Source of the DNA: Craspedostauros australis
Taxonomy: Eukaryota; Bacillariophyta; Bacillariophyceae; Mastogloiales; Achnanthaceae
Direction: 5' to 3'
NCBI GenBank assembly: GCA_026770025.1
Contig: JAMXDE010000024.1
Span: 744,001 to 808,000 of the forward strand
DNA: 64,000 nt
The translations under genes and the position numbers were made by a program. Below are positions 51,146 to 61,146 of the stretch, one piece after another (position 1 is the first letter of the stretch; every line of letters begins with the position of its first letter). The notes under the pieces are model-generated. The model searched no databases. It was not told where the DNA came from and saw nothing but the letters and a program-made list of their open reading frames with translations.

Positions 51146-51357
51146 TGCGTTACGGGCGTGTGTATGTGGGTGATCTGTAACATTGTAGGTACCACATATC
51201 GTGCGTCTCCCTCTCTCTCACACACTCCTATGGAGAATAATAATAGAGTCGTCTCGCATGGCACAACCATACACTGCAGTCCACAACATTCTCTTCTCTT
51301 ATACTATGCAACACGAATACAAGTACAAGTAGAATAGCACTACGATGTACTCTTTTT

Positions 51358-52839
51358 TCAAAACGGCACCGGCGCCTCCCATGTCATGACTTCCTTCGTC
51401 ACCGGATGCGCCAACGTCAACGACGCCGCATGCAAACACAAGGTACTCGACTCATCATGACCACCATCGTCGTCAATCGGTTGCTCCACCCCTTTCCACT
51501 GCTCCGGAAACTCCATGCCCGCCATCCCACCCCGATCCGCCGAATCTCCTCGCCACCCGTACATCGTATCGCCGACAATCGGATACCCGACCGCGGCGCA
51601 GTGCACGCGCAGCTGATGATTGCGCCCCGTGTGCGGCTGCAGCTCGACGCGATGACCATCCACAACGCGCACGGTCGTGCAACTCGATTTGCCCCTGTAC
51701 TTGCCCATCTGCTTGCGGTACCCGGCCTGCTTCAATGCCCACGCCAGGTTCTGGCCCGTCCTGTACGTATCGTGCGTCGCCACACACGTGAAGGGCGGGT
51801 ACTGTGGGTCGCGTTGCAATGGCAAGTCGATTTCGATGTCGTGCGGCAACGCGCCGTGCAGCAGGGCTTGGTAGGTCTTTTGGACCTGTCGCAGGCGGAA
51901 GGTTTCATCCAACGTGCGTGTGACATCGAGGGTGCGTCCGTAGATGAGGACGCCGGACGTATCGCGATCCAAGCGATGCACGGACATGGAGGCTGGAGAT
52001 GGCGAGTCTTGTCCAAAACGAGCGTGCACCCACTCCAACAGGTTGGGGCTGTTCTTCATGTCAGGCACACACGGGACGCCGGGTGGCTTGTTGACCACCA
52101 CGATGGCGTCGTCGTGATACAAGATCAATTCGTCGGCGTTGGTGGGGATGTTGGGGTGTAACTGTTCCTGCTGCTGCGATGGTATTTGCGACAGGTAATC
52201 GTCAATGGTCTTGGCTTTTGGTTTGGGCCCCGTCTGAATTTGCTTGAGTCGCTCTTCGTAGTCAAGGACGATGGGTGGCTTGGAGATGGATTCAGGTATG
52301 CCTCTGTCTGGTCGTTGCTGCTGTGTGCTTGGAACATCGTCATCGGATGCAATGATATCTTCCAACGGTGGGTCCAGCGACAGACGCATTGTATTGGTGG
52401 CCTTGTTGAGGGTGCAAATCACTGTCTGCTGCACCGGTTCAGCATGCCGCCGGTGCAGTTGCTGTGCCATAGATGGCTGCGTTGGCTTGCTGCTCGGTGC
52501 CTTCTTGTGATCCAAATGCTGCAACGGTGGTTTCGTGGATCGATACGATTTCGCGTTTGCGCTGCTGCTTGACCGCCTTGGTTTGGGCCGAGAGGATGAG
52601 CTCTGCTTGCGTGGTGTTGCATGCATTTGAACACCCATACCAGTACGAGGGAGAGGCGACTGCCAACCTGCCATGAAGCCGAGTGCGTGCTTGTTGACCG
52701 TCCGCGAAGGAATATTGGTGGGAAAGCGATGAGCTGCGATGATGCTCGGTGTGAATGCGTGGGTCATCGCCATCCCATGGATCGGCAGCATGCTCGATGG
52801 CAATGGCGATGAGATCAGCACCAGCAGCGTGCGCAACAT
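51358..52839 (-). CDS. RluA-family pseudouridine synthase, probably plastid-targeted (493 aa)
   Basis: Converts specific uridines of structured RNA (rRNA or tRNA) to pseudouridine. Catalytic motif HRLDRDTSGV places the catalytic Asp at about residue 291. Other family pieces: LYHDDAIVVVNKPPGVPCV, RQVQKTYQALLHG, VELQPHTGRNHQLRVHCAAVGYPIVGD (read in parts) and a C-terminal LCLHAASLTLAHP. Start chosen at 52839 (MLRTLLVLISSPLPS): this gives a hydrophobic signal-like segment, then MTHAFTPS, which resembles the A-F-x-P cleavage motif of diatom plastid presequences, followed by a Ser/Arg/Lys-rich transit-like stretch. The frame is open further upstream. An AT-rich TATA-like stretch lies at 52915-52930, about 80 bases before this start. 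Plastid location is inferred. Confidence 0.88.
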   Translation of the reverse strand: MLRTLLVLISSPLPSSMLPIHGMAMTHAFTPSIIAAHRFPTNIPSRTVNKHALGFMAGWQSPLPRTGMGVQMHATPRKQSSSSRPKPRRSSSSANAKSYRSTKPPLQHLDHKKAPSSKPTQPSMAQQLHRRHAEPVQQTVICTLNKATNTMRLSLDPPLEDIIASDDDVPSTQQQRPDRGIPESISKPPIVLDYEERLKQIQTGPKPKAKTIDDYLSQIPSQQQEQLHPNIPTNADELILYHDDAIVVVNKPPGVPCVPDMKNSPNLLEWVHARFGQDSPSPASMSVHRLDRDTSGVLIYGRTLDVTRTLDETFRLRQVQKTYQALLHGALPHDIEIDLPLQRDPQYPPFTCVATHDTYRTGQNLAWALKQAGYRKQMGKYRGKSSCTTVRVVDGHRVELQPHTGRNHQLRVHCAAVGYPIVGDTMYGWRGDSADRGGMAGMEFPEQWKGVEQPIDDDGGHDESSTLCLHAASLTLAHPVTKEVMTWEAPVPF

Positions 52840-53755
52840 CGCACCAATGCTCGAAGGCGTCTTCGATGTCCTCATCAGTTCATCCGTTCTATGCTGCGTG
52901 TGGCTGTTTGAAGTACTATATATGTTATATTGCTTTCGATCGCGGTGAACCTCTGCTCTATTATCTCTTCGAATTCTCAGCTCCATGTATCCTCGCTTCG
53001 CTACTATGCGAGCTACGCAGGATGTTGGCAAGTCTCGCAGATGAGAGAAATGATGAAGATACGGACGACATTGCAAGAAGAGCCGATGATGGCAACGAAT
53101 ACAAAGCATCCACGATTTCGTCCACGATTTTTCTTTGGTGGTTGTGGTTTGGTTTGATGGGTCTGATTCATGGATATCCATTCCTGTTTGACGTCAGATA
53201 GGCGCAATCCACTCCAACCACTGCTTCAACTGTTGGTGTTGTTCGGCAATTTATCGAAAGGTTCTGATTGGCTGGGCTCTTGTAGTCTGCTGACATCCGG
53301 TACTCAATGCCGCATTATGATTGGTGGAGAAGCTACAGGCTGTCATCTGCCCATCTTCAAAGAGTTCTGTCCGATGATCTCCACCTTTTCTTTTCTTCTT
53401 TCCTTCACATCTTCTTTTCTTTCTTCTCCTGTTGCCACCGACCTCAGCAACGCCAACGCGCCACATGATGGTTCGCAAAGAACCAACAGAATCACCTTCT
53501 TCATCAAGTTGAAGTGACGCGCCTGCATGATGGCTCCGTTCTGGCTACCATCATCGGCTCATTTGTTGCCGAGCTGAGCAGAAGTTGTCACAAAAAGCAG
53601 AATTGCAAACAGAGCCTCATAACTTGCGCTTTCCATCCACATCGTACACAATCGTTTGTCTCCAGAGCCACAGCCTCTTCCGTTCCGTCTCGTCCCGTTT
53701 CTCTCTTCTCCTCTCCTTGCCATCACATCACACAGCATCACATTGCATCATCACC
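52840..53755. other. Divergent promoter region between RluA-type gene and small plastid protein gene
   Basis: About 0.9 kb. Contains TATATATGTTATATT at about 52917-52931, fitting a TATA-like element for the minus-strand gene. An open stretch at 53170-53517 (+) and a small one at 53343-53528 (-) have no recognisable features. Confidence 0.4.
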
Positions 53756-54178
53756 ATGAGCCTCTCCACAAGAACCACCAAGCAAACCTTCCGCATGCTG
53801 CTCGTGCTCCTCCTCGCCGTCTCCGCCGTGCAGGCCTTCGCGCCACATCCTGCCAGGACGCGCCAAGTGCATCATCACCAGCCCACATCCACCACAGTCC
53901 AATTCGCCATGCCCGACGACAATTCACCCGACGTCCTGCGCCGCATCAACATACTGATGATCGATTTCACAGACATGTTCACCATCGTGTTTGCCATGTT
54001 CGTGTGCATGGGCATCGGCCTCAACATGAACGGATACGCCTACACCTTCAACACGAACGAGCAGATCCTGCGCATCGATACGGTGGAGAACTTTCGACAA
54101 GATGAGCAATGGAAGATCGAGAGTGAGCGGTACGAGCGGGAGTACATGCTGAAGCAGCAGCCGGGGATGGAAGAATAG
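53756..54178 (+). CDS. Small plastid-type membrane protein, unknown function (140 aa)
   Basis: Start at 53756 gives a classic diatom bipartite presequence: MSLSTRTTKQTFRM, a hydrophobic core LLVLLLAVSAVQ, then the AFAP cleavage motif and a basic His/Arg/Thr-rich transit stretch. The mature part has one membrane segment (DMFTIVFAMFVCMGIGLNMN, about residues 80-100), then NGYAYTFNTNEQILRIDTVE and a charged Glu/Arg/Tyr tail that ends in PGMEE. The frame is open upstream of the chosen ATG, but only this start gives the targeting signal. Likely a thylakoid or inner-envelope protein of algae with secondary plastids. I do not recognise a family. Confidence 0.75.
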   Translation: MSLSTRTTKQTFRMLLVLLLAVSAVQAFAPHPARTRQVHHHQPTSTTVQFAMPDDNSPDVLRRINILMIDFTDMFTIVFAMFVCMGIGLNMNGYAYTFNTNEQILRIDTVENFRQDEQWKIESERYEREYMLKQQPGMEE

Positions 54179-54389
54179 AAAGATGACATGCAGGACATCA
54201 ACGTGTGCGGTGTCATGCCATCTCTGTAGCTTGGTGTAAAGTACATGTCCGTGTACCATAGTACAGCAACATGTCATAAGGTGACACATTCTGCACATGA
54301 ACAGATTTACATAATAAATATAAGTATTAATAGAACATTGTGGAATGCTCTACCATGCTCCCACAAACGGCCATGTTGTTGGGAGACTT

Positions 54390-54580
54390 GGGGTCCGCGG
54401 CAACGCGGTGCGGATCCTGCAGAATCGCGTCACCGACATCCGACAATGGTTTGGCTTCTGGATCGCTTGAGTCGAGTCGTATTCCTCAAGAGACGAAGAA
54501 GCCTCCAGATTGCGTCACAGAGAGGAACACAACATGCTTGTGTCCGCGACTCTGCGCGATGGGCGGACACAAGTCTGGTG
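54390..54580. ncRNA. Candidate structured RNA: three stem-loops in a row
   Basis: Between two + strand genes lie: TCCGC (54394-54398) paired with GCGGA (54410-54414); a two-part stem GGCTTCT/AGAAGCC (54453-54459, 54497-54503) with inner CTTGAG/CTCAAG (54466-54471, 54485-54490); and an 11-bp perfect stem CTTGTGTCCGC/GCGGACACAAG (54537-54547, 54563-54573) with a 15-base loop. A GGTTCAATACCCC stretch follows at about 54603, like a tRNA T-loop but without the pairing a tRNA needs. Not matched to tRNA, U1-U6 snRNA or U3 from memory. Strand is not set by the stems alone. Weak but worth testing. Confidence 0.35.
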
Positions 54581-54779
54581 ACCGCATACTCTGTTGAAGC
54601 CCCGGTTCAATACCCCCATTGTTCTTGGGACATAGAATAGAATATAATAGGATTGTAATCTTGTGCATGGCCGTGCCTGCGAGTGGTGCCATCAGGAGAA
54701 GCACAGCAATAATACAACATCAACCTCTCTCCCCGGCAGTAGTACCATAGAGAGAAGCGGAGCAAGGCAACAAGGCAAC

Positions 54780-56741
54780 ATGCTGTCCTCACTCACGCGA
54801 GCCATCTTCGCTGCCCTCGCTGCGGCGCAATGCGCACAGGCCTTCTACATCCCAGGCGTCCCGCCGCAGTCGTTCAAGAAGGGCGATGTGGTGCATCTCA
54901 AGGTGAACTCACTGACATCCATCCCTACCCAGGTGCCGATGGATTACTACCATCTCCCATTCTGCCAGCCGGAGAATGGCATGAAGATGACCTCCCAGAA
55001 CCTGGCAGAATTCCTCACCGGCAACAAGATCCAGACCAGCCCGTACGTGATCAAGATGCTCGAGGAGTCCTACTGCAGCAAGCTGTGCCAGGTCGAACTC
55101 GACAAAGACGGCGCCGAGCGCATCACAACACACATCGAGCAGGACTACCACCACAACTGGATCGTCGACAACCTCCCCTCCGCTTCCATACGACGCGATG
55201 GCAACGGAGTCCAGAGGAAACGCTTCTCCGGCGGCTTCCCTATTGGCTTCGTCGACCGCAAGTCCAAGGATCCCTACATCTTCAACCACGTCAACATCCA
55301 ACTCGACTATCATCAGCTTGATCCATTCCCTGAGCGCTACCGCGTCGTGGGCTTCTCCGTAGATCCACAAAGCATCTCTCATCGCTTTTCAGATGATTAC
55401 GAATGGGACGGCAAGGACGAAGCTGGTCTCATCAAGCCCCTTGAGACATGCACGCCGAACGCCCACGTGAGTCCCGACCAGGTCGAGAAGGGCCAAATCG
55501 TGGCGGACAAGCAGAAGATCCTCTTCACCTACGACGTCTTGTGGAAGGAGAGCGATGTTCCATGGGCCTTTCGTTGGGATGTCTACCTCTCAGAGGATAA
55601 CCTCGTCCCATCACAGGTGCACTGGTACTCCATCGCCAACTCTGTCGGCATCATCATCTTCTTCCTTGTGATCATGGCCGTCATCGTCGTTCGAAACTTG
55701 CGTGATGACAATGATTCCCAAAATACTGAGGCTGGCGACATTGACAAAGCGATGGACGAGGCGACGCACGAGAGCGGTTGGAAGGTGTTGCACGCCGACG
55801 TCTTCCGCCCACCACAAACCAGGCCAATGCTGTACTGCGTCTTCGTCGGTACCGGATCACAGCTGGGAGTGACAGCCCTGATCTGCATTGTCCTCTCCGC
55901 CTTAGGCATCCTCAATCCATCCGGACGCGGATCCCTCCTCATCGCCATCCTCGTCTACTTCGCGCTCTGCGGCTGTGTGGCTGGATACGTCAGCAGCCGC
56001 TTAGACAAGGCGTTCGGATGCGGTGGCTGCCGGCGCTGTACCGTCCTCACTGTTCTCACCGCCACTGTCTTTCCAGGTACTGCATTCTCCATCTTCCTCG
56101 TCTTCAACGTCATCCTACATTTCCTTCACTCCACCGCTTCAGCGCCGTTGACAACAATCGCCATCCTCGCCTTGCTCTGGTGCGCCGTGTCCATCCCGCT
56201 CGTCTTCCTCGGAGCGCATTTCGGATACAAGAGAGATGCCATCGAGTTCCCAACCGCCACATCCACCGTCGCACGTGCCATTCCGCCACCGCGGCCATTC
56301 TTCAATCCGATCTTCGGGATCCTCGTCACCGGAATCATGCCATTCGCATGCGCCTACGTTCAGCTCTTCTTCATCATGTGCAGCCTGTGGATGAACCAGT
56401 ACTACTACGTCTTCGGCATCACCTTCATCGTGTACCTCCTTCTCATCGTGATATGCGCCGTGGTCACCATGCTGATGGTGTACTCCCAGCTTCATGCCGA
56501 GAATCATCGATGGTGGTGGCTCGCCTTCTTCGCGCCAGGATCCACCGCGCTGTACATCTTCCTGTTCAGTGCGTTCTATTTCCGATCGCTGAATGCATCC
56601 GGGATGCTCATCACCTACATTCTCTACTTCGGTTACATGTTCCTCGTCAGCATCTCCGTGCTGTTGGTGCTCGGTGCCGTTGGCGTCCTCACATCGTTGT
56701 GGTTCATGCGCAAGATCTACGGCACGCTCAAGGTGGATTAG
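54780..56741 (+). CDS. TM9SF nonaspanin (transmembrane 9 superfamily protein, 653 aa)
   Basis: A typical nonaspanin: signal peptide (MLSSLTRAIFAALAAAQCAQ), long lumenal N-terminal domain starting FYIPGVPPQSFKKGDVVHLK, with TSIPTQVPMDYYHLPFCQP and VGFSVDPQSISH, then nine membrane segments from about residue 280 (SIANSVGIIIFFLVIMAVIV) to the end. The cytosolic loop has GWKVLHADVFRPP, a hallmark of the family. The C-terminus IYGTLKVD ends in K-x-D, the known Golgi-retention signal of TM9 proteins. These proteins act in the Golgi/endosome in sorting of membrane proteins and cell adhesion. The ATG at 54780 was chosen over an open upstream stretch because it begins the signal peptide. Length fits the family. 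Confidence 0.95.
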   Translation: MLSSLTRAIFAALAAAQCAQAFYIPGVPPQSFKKGDVVHLKVNSLTSIPTQVPMDYYHLPFCQPENGMKMTSQNLAEFLTGNKIQTSPYVIKMLEESYCSKLCQVELDKDGAERITTHIEQDYHHNWIVDNLPSASIRRDGNGVQRKRFSGGFPIGFVDRKSKDPYIFNHVNIQLDYHQLDPFPERYRVVGFSVDPQSISHRFSDDYEWDGKDEAGLIKPLETCTPNAHVSPDQVEKGQIVADKQKILFTYDVLWKESDVPWAFRWDVYLSEDNLVPSQVHWYSIANSVGIIIFFLVIMAVIVVRNLRDDNDSQNTEAGDIDKAMDEATHESGWKVLHADVFRPPQTRPMLYCVFVGTGSQLGVTALICIVLSALGILNPSGRGSLLIAILVYFALCGCVAGYVSSRLDKAFGCGGCRRCTVLTVLTATVFPGTAFSIFLVFNVILHFLHSTASAPLTTIAILALLWCAVSIPLVFLGAHFGYKRDAIEFPTATSTVARAIPPPRPFFNPIFGILVTGIMPFACAYVQLFFIMCSLWMNQYYYVFGITFIVYLLLIVICAVVTMLMVYSQLHAENHRWWWLAFFAPGSTALYIFLFSAFYFRSLNASGMLITYILYFGYMFLVSISVLLVLGAVGVLTSLWFMRKIYGTLKVD

Positions 56742-57570
56742 CTCGTCGAGGAGGTCGTACTCTGCACGAGAGTTGTTCGTACATAGACAATCGGAGATAT
56801 GCGCCTCGCACACGTACGTAGGAGTAGTGTATCAGCATAGCATGTGAAGTTCCGAGATGGATGAGCAGGGGGCCGGTTCACGCTCACAATGTGAAACTGA
56901 AACGGATCCTGTTTGCGGTAGCACAATCTCCAAAGATATGATTCTGCTTCTCGCAGAGTAGATGGATGTGAATGCCGACGTCGCCAGCATCCAACCAAAG
57001 GATTGTTGGCGCCAACAAATCCCAACGCAGAGCAGATGTTCAACTGTTCTTTTGTATTCCTCCACACCCTCTCGATGACTACTCATTCTATCACTCTGGC
57101 CGAACATCTCTCCCACTTCGCCATGCGCAACCAGAACAGCTCGAGAGCGAAGGCGTGGTCAGATGTCACAGCGCCCTTTTCACTTCAATCCACTCCAACC
57201 CGATAAAAAACAATGCCTCGAGATCCTTGCGGCGAATCCAGTTTAGGTGTTCGCAACGACAGAAAGTCGCTCGCGATGACCCAAAATCAACCATTTTATT
57301 CATCCGCTGTCTCCAATTTCTTCCCGACAGTTCCGCAGGAGGAATAAAGTCCTCTAATAGTCACTTCTCTCGCTGTTTCAAGCGCAACAGTCCGCGGCTT
57401 CCTAGCAACGCGTCGCTCTGAGCCTCAAGTTGGCATCTTGCGCTGCTTGCAGGTTCGTCGTTGCTGGCGGATGAGTCAACTTAGGGACTCTGCTGTGCGA
57501 TGACTGAAGGAGCCAACAGCATGTGCTCATTTCATTTGCGGCAGCGGCAATCTCATCACCCAACGCAACC
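56742..57570. other. Intergenic between nonaspanin and SET-like gene
   Basis: About 0.8 kb, 3' side of one + strand gene and promoter side of the next. No element recognised. A stretch open in one frame at 56972-57421 has no motif. Confidence 0.4.
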
Positions 57571-59421
57571 ATGGGCAAAGCAGGGAGGCATCATGCCAAG
57601 AAGAGGCAGAGCGACGAACTCGCGCAGCAATCCAGCAAGCTGATGACCGGTATCAAGGTCCGGGCAATTGGGAGCTTCCTATTGGCAGTCGCAATCAGTG
57701 TTGCGTATCAAACTGGGCTTGTGCATGCCGATGATCCCGCAGCATCCTTGATCTCCGAAGCTGCCAAGACTCCTGATGTTGCTGCGAGCAGCGCGATGCT
57801 TGCGTTGGATCAGCGCGAAGGAGAGGTTGAAGACGCAACAGTCAATCCCACCCTGGCCAATCTCAACTTTGTCTGTGAGAATCAAGCCTCCATCTGCCAT
57901 GACAGCATCGAGGTCGTCGACCGCAAGCTGATGGCGAAAGGTCCCATCGAGCCCGGATCGATATTGTTCAGGATACCCCGGCAGGCCCAACTCAGGGACA
58001 TCGACGCCTTTCGCGACCCTGATGTCCAGAGCTTCTTCGCTGCCCGTCATGTCGACATCGACCCTGTCACCAAGCAAGCCAAGGGTCTCGAGAATGGAGC
58101 CTATATGGCGATCCATCTGGCACTGCATCGCAACGATGCCGATAAGCGCAGTTCCGACCCGCTGCTGGATCAACTGTACCGCAACATGCCGAGCGACTGG
58201 AGCTTCCACCCCGTCTTCTGGTCCGAGGATGTCCTGAAGCAACGACTGCCGCGCCATTCTCAAGCTTACATCGAGATTCGCAAGAAGCAGATGCTCATCA
58301 ACAAGGAATACCGCGCGCTCTACAAGGCCAACCCGCGCATGCTGCAAAGCCGAGGCGTCACCGCCACGACGTACCGTGCCATGCGGTTGGCCGTCCTCAC
58401 GCGTGCCTACAGCCACACTTCAAGGGACGCGCTGCAGGAAGCCTACGGCCGCGCCATGAACAATCCGCAAACTCAGAAACAAGGCATCGCGCTGATTCTG
58501 ATCGCGGACATGTTCGACTCGCATCCCAATTCCAACGTCGAGTATCGACGCGATGAGACTGGAGCCATCATCTTCCTAGCCAGGTCGATTGACAGCGACG
58601 GTTCCGAGATGGTGGAACTCGTCAGCTCGTACGCCGTCGACAACAACAGTCATCTCTTCGCAAGGTACGGATTTGCCCATGACGATGGATCCATCGGTTC
58701 CGCGGCTTCGTTGATGCTGTATCAGACGCCCAACGTCCCTGACGGTCATGATGTTGCCAATCCAAATGGTATGACTCCCACCCAGATCCATCAGCAGCTC
58801 AAGTACGCGATGGTTCACTACCTGCGATTCGATGACGGGTACGACCAATGCGTCACGCAAGCAACCCACACAAACACGGACATTGAGCTGAAGAAGACCA
58901 AGTTCCAGGCCCTCCTATCTCTGGCACGACAGGACGCCTACTGGACGTTGACATTGCCTGCCAACACGACGCCGCAGACCTGCGATGCCCCCGACTGCCG
59001 TACCGAGACTGTGCTGCAGATTCCACCACAGGTGCAACTGACGTGCCGCGTCATGAGTCTATCGGCGTCCGACTACGATGGAAACGCACTCACCGTCCTG
59101 CGCAATGGTAACGAATTCCGAAAGCAGCAAGGCGCGCCCGTCAGCGATGAGCTGCACTTCAAGGAATTGCGTTGCCTCAATCGTCTCATCAGCATCGCCG
59201 TGGAGGGGTACAAGGCGAGCACCCATTCGGAGGAGAATGGCAACAACGTGGACAGGATGGTGCACGTGTTGCGATCCAGCGAGTTGCATACTCTGAAGGC
59301 ATACCAAGCCAAGGTGAGATCTGATCTGCAACAGCCTCGATTCAAGAGCATTCGAGCAAAGACGACCATCCGACAGAAACCGTGCCCATTGCAGGATTCC
59401 AAGTTCTTGCTCAGCATCTAA
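57571..59421 (+). CDS. SET-domain-like protein of the Rubisco LSMT/SETD3 type, membrane-anchored (616 aa)
   Basis: Pieces of the split SET fold are visible: SIEVVDRKLMAKGPIEPGSI with LFRIP (about 115-140), then a long helical insert with LYRNMPSDWSFHPVFWSEDV (about 205-225), then MFDSHPNSNVEYRRDE (about 313-330), in the place of the D-x-x-N-H motif that binds the methyl donor, and VDNNSHLFARYGFAHDD (about 350-370), matching the N-x-x-L-x-x-x-YGF motif. The N-terminus is basic, with a hydrophobic segment IGSFLLAVAISVAYQTG (about 31-50), suggesting a signal anchor. The family methylates lysines or histidines of proteins. The NH motif is altered here, so activity is uncertain. Start is the ATG at 57571; the frame opens 16 codons earlier without ATG. 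Confidence 0.68.
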   Translation: MGKAGRHHAKKRQSDELAQQSSKLMTGIKVRAIGSFLLAVAISVAYQTGLVHADDPAASLISEAAKTPDVAASSAMLALDQREGEVEDATVNPTLANLNFVCENQASICHDSIEVVDRKLMAKGPIEPGSILFRIPRQAQLRDIDAFRDPDVQSFFAARHVDIDPVTKQAKGLENGAYMAIHLALHRNDADKRSSDPLLDQLYRNMPSDWSFHPVFWSEDVLKQRLPRHSQAYIEIRKKQMLINKEYRALYKANPRMLQSRGVTATTYRAMRLAVLTRAYSHTSRDALQEAYGRAMNNPQTQKQGIALILIADMFDSHPNSNVEYRRDETGAIIFLARSIDSDGSEMVELVSSYAVDNNSHLFARYGFAHDDGSIGSAASLMLYQTPNVPDGHDVANPNGMTPTQIHQQLKYAMVHYLRFDDGYDQCVTQATHTNTDIELKKTKFQALLSLARQDAYWTLTLPANTTPQTCDAPDCRTETVLQIPPQVQLTCRVMSLSASDYDGNALTVLRNGNEFRKQQGAPVSDELHFKELRCLNRLISIAVEGYKASTHSEENGNNVDRMVHVLRSSELHTLKAYQAKVRSDLQQPRFKSIRAKTTIRQKPCPLQDSKFLLSI

Positions 59422-59608
59422 GAGCCAGAATCAGGACGTGCCAACGCTGGCGCTCTGTACTAGAATATGAGTAGAACAAAATCATAACATCGTGATAAAC
59501 TACTTTGCATGGCTTTCTGTTCTGTGAATGTGCTGCGCATCTTGCAGTCAGTGCTGCTCCAGAATTGCTCGATCCACACTAGTACGCAGGATAATTCATG
59601 CTTTATGT

Positions 59609-60721
59609 TTAGATTTGATTCTGATACGCCGATTTGGCCATCTTCATCGCGCATTGCCAATGTTCCACGGTGGACACATTCCTCAAATTGCGATCCGTCA
59701 AGTCGTACGCATGCTCCTCCAACCGATCCAAGAAGGTCTCCGACGCCAGAATGGGTAGAAAGACGCTATTCAACGCCGCGTCGTTGTGCTGCGCCAACGC
59801 ATCGCGCCCTTCCTTCAGATGCTGCCGCGCCACGGCCACGATATCGGCCACGACGTTGCGCATGGCGCGCTGGCACGTGGCATCTCCCATGCCCAACGCC
59901 GACAGCAGGTACCGCGGACTCGAGACGCCGTACTTTTCGCACAGATCCTGCGGCAGAATCAGCTTGCCCGTCGTCGATAGGACGGGGATGGACGTGCGCA
60001 GGGCGTTTGTGAGACCGTGGCAGACGCCCAGCGTGTTGGCGATTTCGCAATGATGTCTGGCATCGTTGCTTTCCAGCACGAGCTGGAAGAGGCTGCCGCA
60101 ACTCCAGATGGCGTGCTGATTTAAGGCTTCCATATCGGGATACTGCGTCAGATCGAGATCGTTGCGGCGGCTTTTGAGAATGTCGTCGAAATGGCATTGC
60201 GTCAGTGGGATTTGGTGGTCGTTCACGAGGTGCGATAACAACCGCAGTGTGGGCGATGATTGTTCGTGGTCCTTGTCATAGACAGATTGGATGCCCTCCT
60301 GCCACCAATCCAGCTGCTCGGTCGGCGATCGTGTGATGGCGGCGTCCTTGCGCAATCCGGTTTCGACCCAGAAACTGCGCACGGCGTAGTAGACGAGCTG
60401 CATCTGGTTGGTGGGCAGCAAACGTCCTGGCAACGTGCCGGACGGGTCGTACGATCGGACCATGTCCTGGACGAAGCGCAGGTCGTTGGTGAGCTGTGGC
60501 AAATCGGCCGCGTCCTTGGACGGGAGAGCGTCGATGGAAGGGCCTTTGACGAAGGAGGCAATGGAAGCATGCCGTCGGATTGGATGAATGCTGCCTCGCA
60601 GCGCAGTCGATGATGATGATGTCAACGATGATGGTGCGAACGATGATGACATCGGTGATTGCAACGCGCGCAGGGAGGGCCCATGGCGAGATAGTACGTT
60701 CTTCCACGCTGCGGGGCTCAT
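59609..60721 (-). CDS. NDUFAF6-like squalene/phytoene-synthase-family protein (370 aa)
   Basis: Resembles the mitochondrial complex I assembly factor NDUFAF6, a non-catalytic member of the squalene/phytoene synthase fold. Visible pieces: DLRFVQDMVRSYDPSG, MQLVYYAVRSFWVETGLR, QLDWWQEGIQSVYDKD, DMEALNQHAIWSCGSLFQL, HHCEIANTLGVCHGLTNALR, LPQDLCEKYGVS and SVFLPILASETFLDRLEEHA. The Asp-rich DxxxD motifs of active prenyl-transferring members are not clear. N-terminal 65 residues are Ser/Arg-rich and free of acidic residues (MSPAAWKNVLSRHGPSLRAL), a typical mitochondrial presequence. The ATG at 60721 is the first in frame. Role inferred: complex I assembly in mitochondria. Its end lies 187 bp from the convergent SET-like gene. 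Confidence 0.83.
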   Translation of the reverse strand: MSPAAWKNVLSRHGPSLRALQSPMSSSFAPSSLTSSSSTALRGSIHPIRRHASIASFVKGPSIDALPSKDAADLPQLTNDLRFVQDMVRSYDPSGTLPGRLLPTNQMQLVYYAVRSFWVETGLRKDAAITRSPTEQLDWWQEGIQSVYDKDHEQSSPTLRLLSHLVNDHQIPLTQCHFDDILKSRRNDLDLTQYPDMEALNQHAIWSCGSLFQLVLESNDARHHCEIANTLGVCHGLTNALRTSIPVLSTTGKLILPQDLCEKYGVSSPRYLLSALGMGDATCQRAMRNVVADIVAVARQHLKEGRDALAQHNDAALNSVFLPILASETFLDRLEEHAYDLTDRNLRNVSTVEHWQCAMKMAKSAYQNQI

Positions 60722-61146
60722 CGTTGCAGTTCGGTATTGTATGGGTAATATGTTCTGATGATTGTGTGAAGTGGAGACACTGTTCGGTGCGTTCTGAGGA
60801 TTGTGAAAATCGCCTGATTGTGAAGAAAATGAGGTTTGTTGACGAGTGTGCAAGATCACGGTGATGGGTGCGTGTTGTCTTTGTGGTTCTTTGAGGTTCG
60901 AAGTGCGCACGACCTACGTCACAGAGTCCAATCATGCGCACGTTTTGGTGGGTTTGACGTCATTGATAGCCTAATCTCATGAGACTAGATCATTCCTCTC
61001 GATCGTTGTTGCGATATGCTACCGATGCTCTAATACATTGAAGACAGATATGTATGATATGTTCCAAGGCCACCCACATCCACGTCGATATCGTATCCCT
61101 GCAAGCACCGCTTCACCCCTTGCATTTCGTGCTCCATTGCAATCCA
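60722..61146. other. Intergenic upstream of the NDUFAF6-like gene
   Basis: About 0.4 kb; promoter side of the NDUFAF6-like gene and 3' side of the next minus-strand gene. Nothing recognised. Confidence 0.4.

Noticed and set aside
54595-54630. tRNA-like T-loop GGTTCAATACCCC
   Set aside because: The flanking bases do not give a 5-bp T-stem, and no acceptor stem or anticodon arm fits around it.
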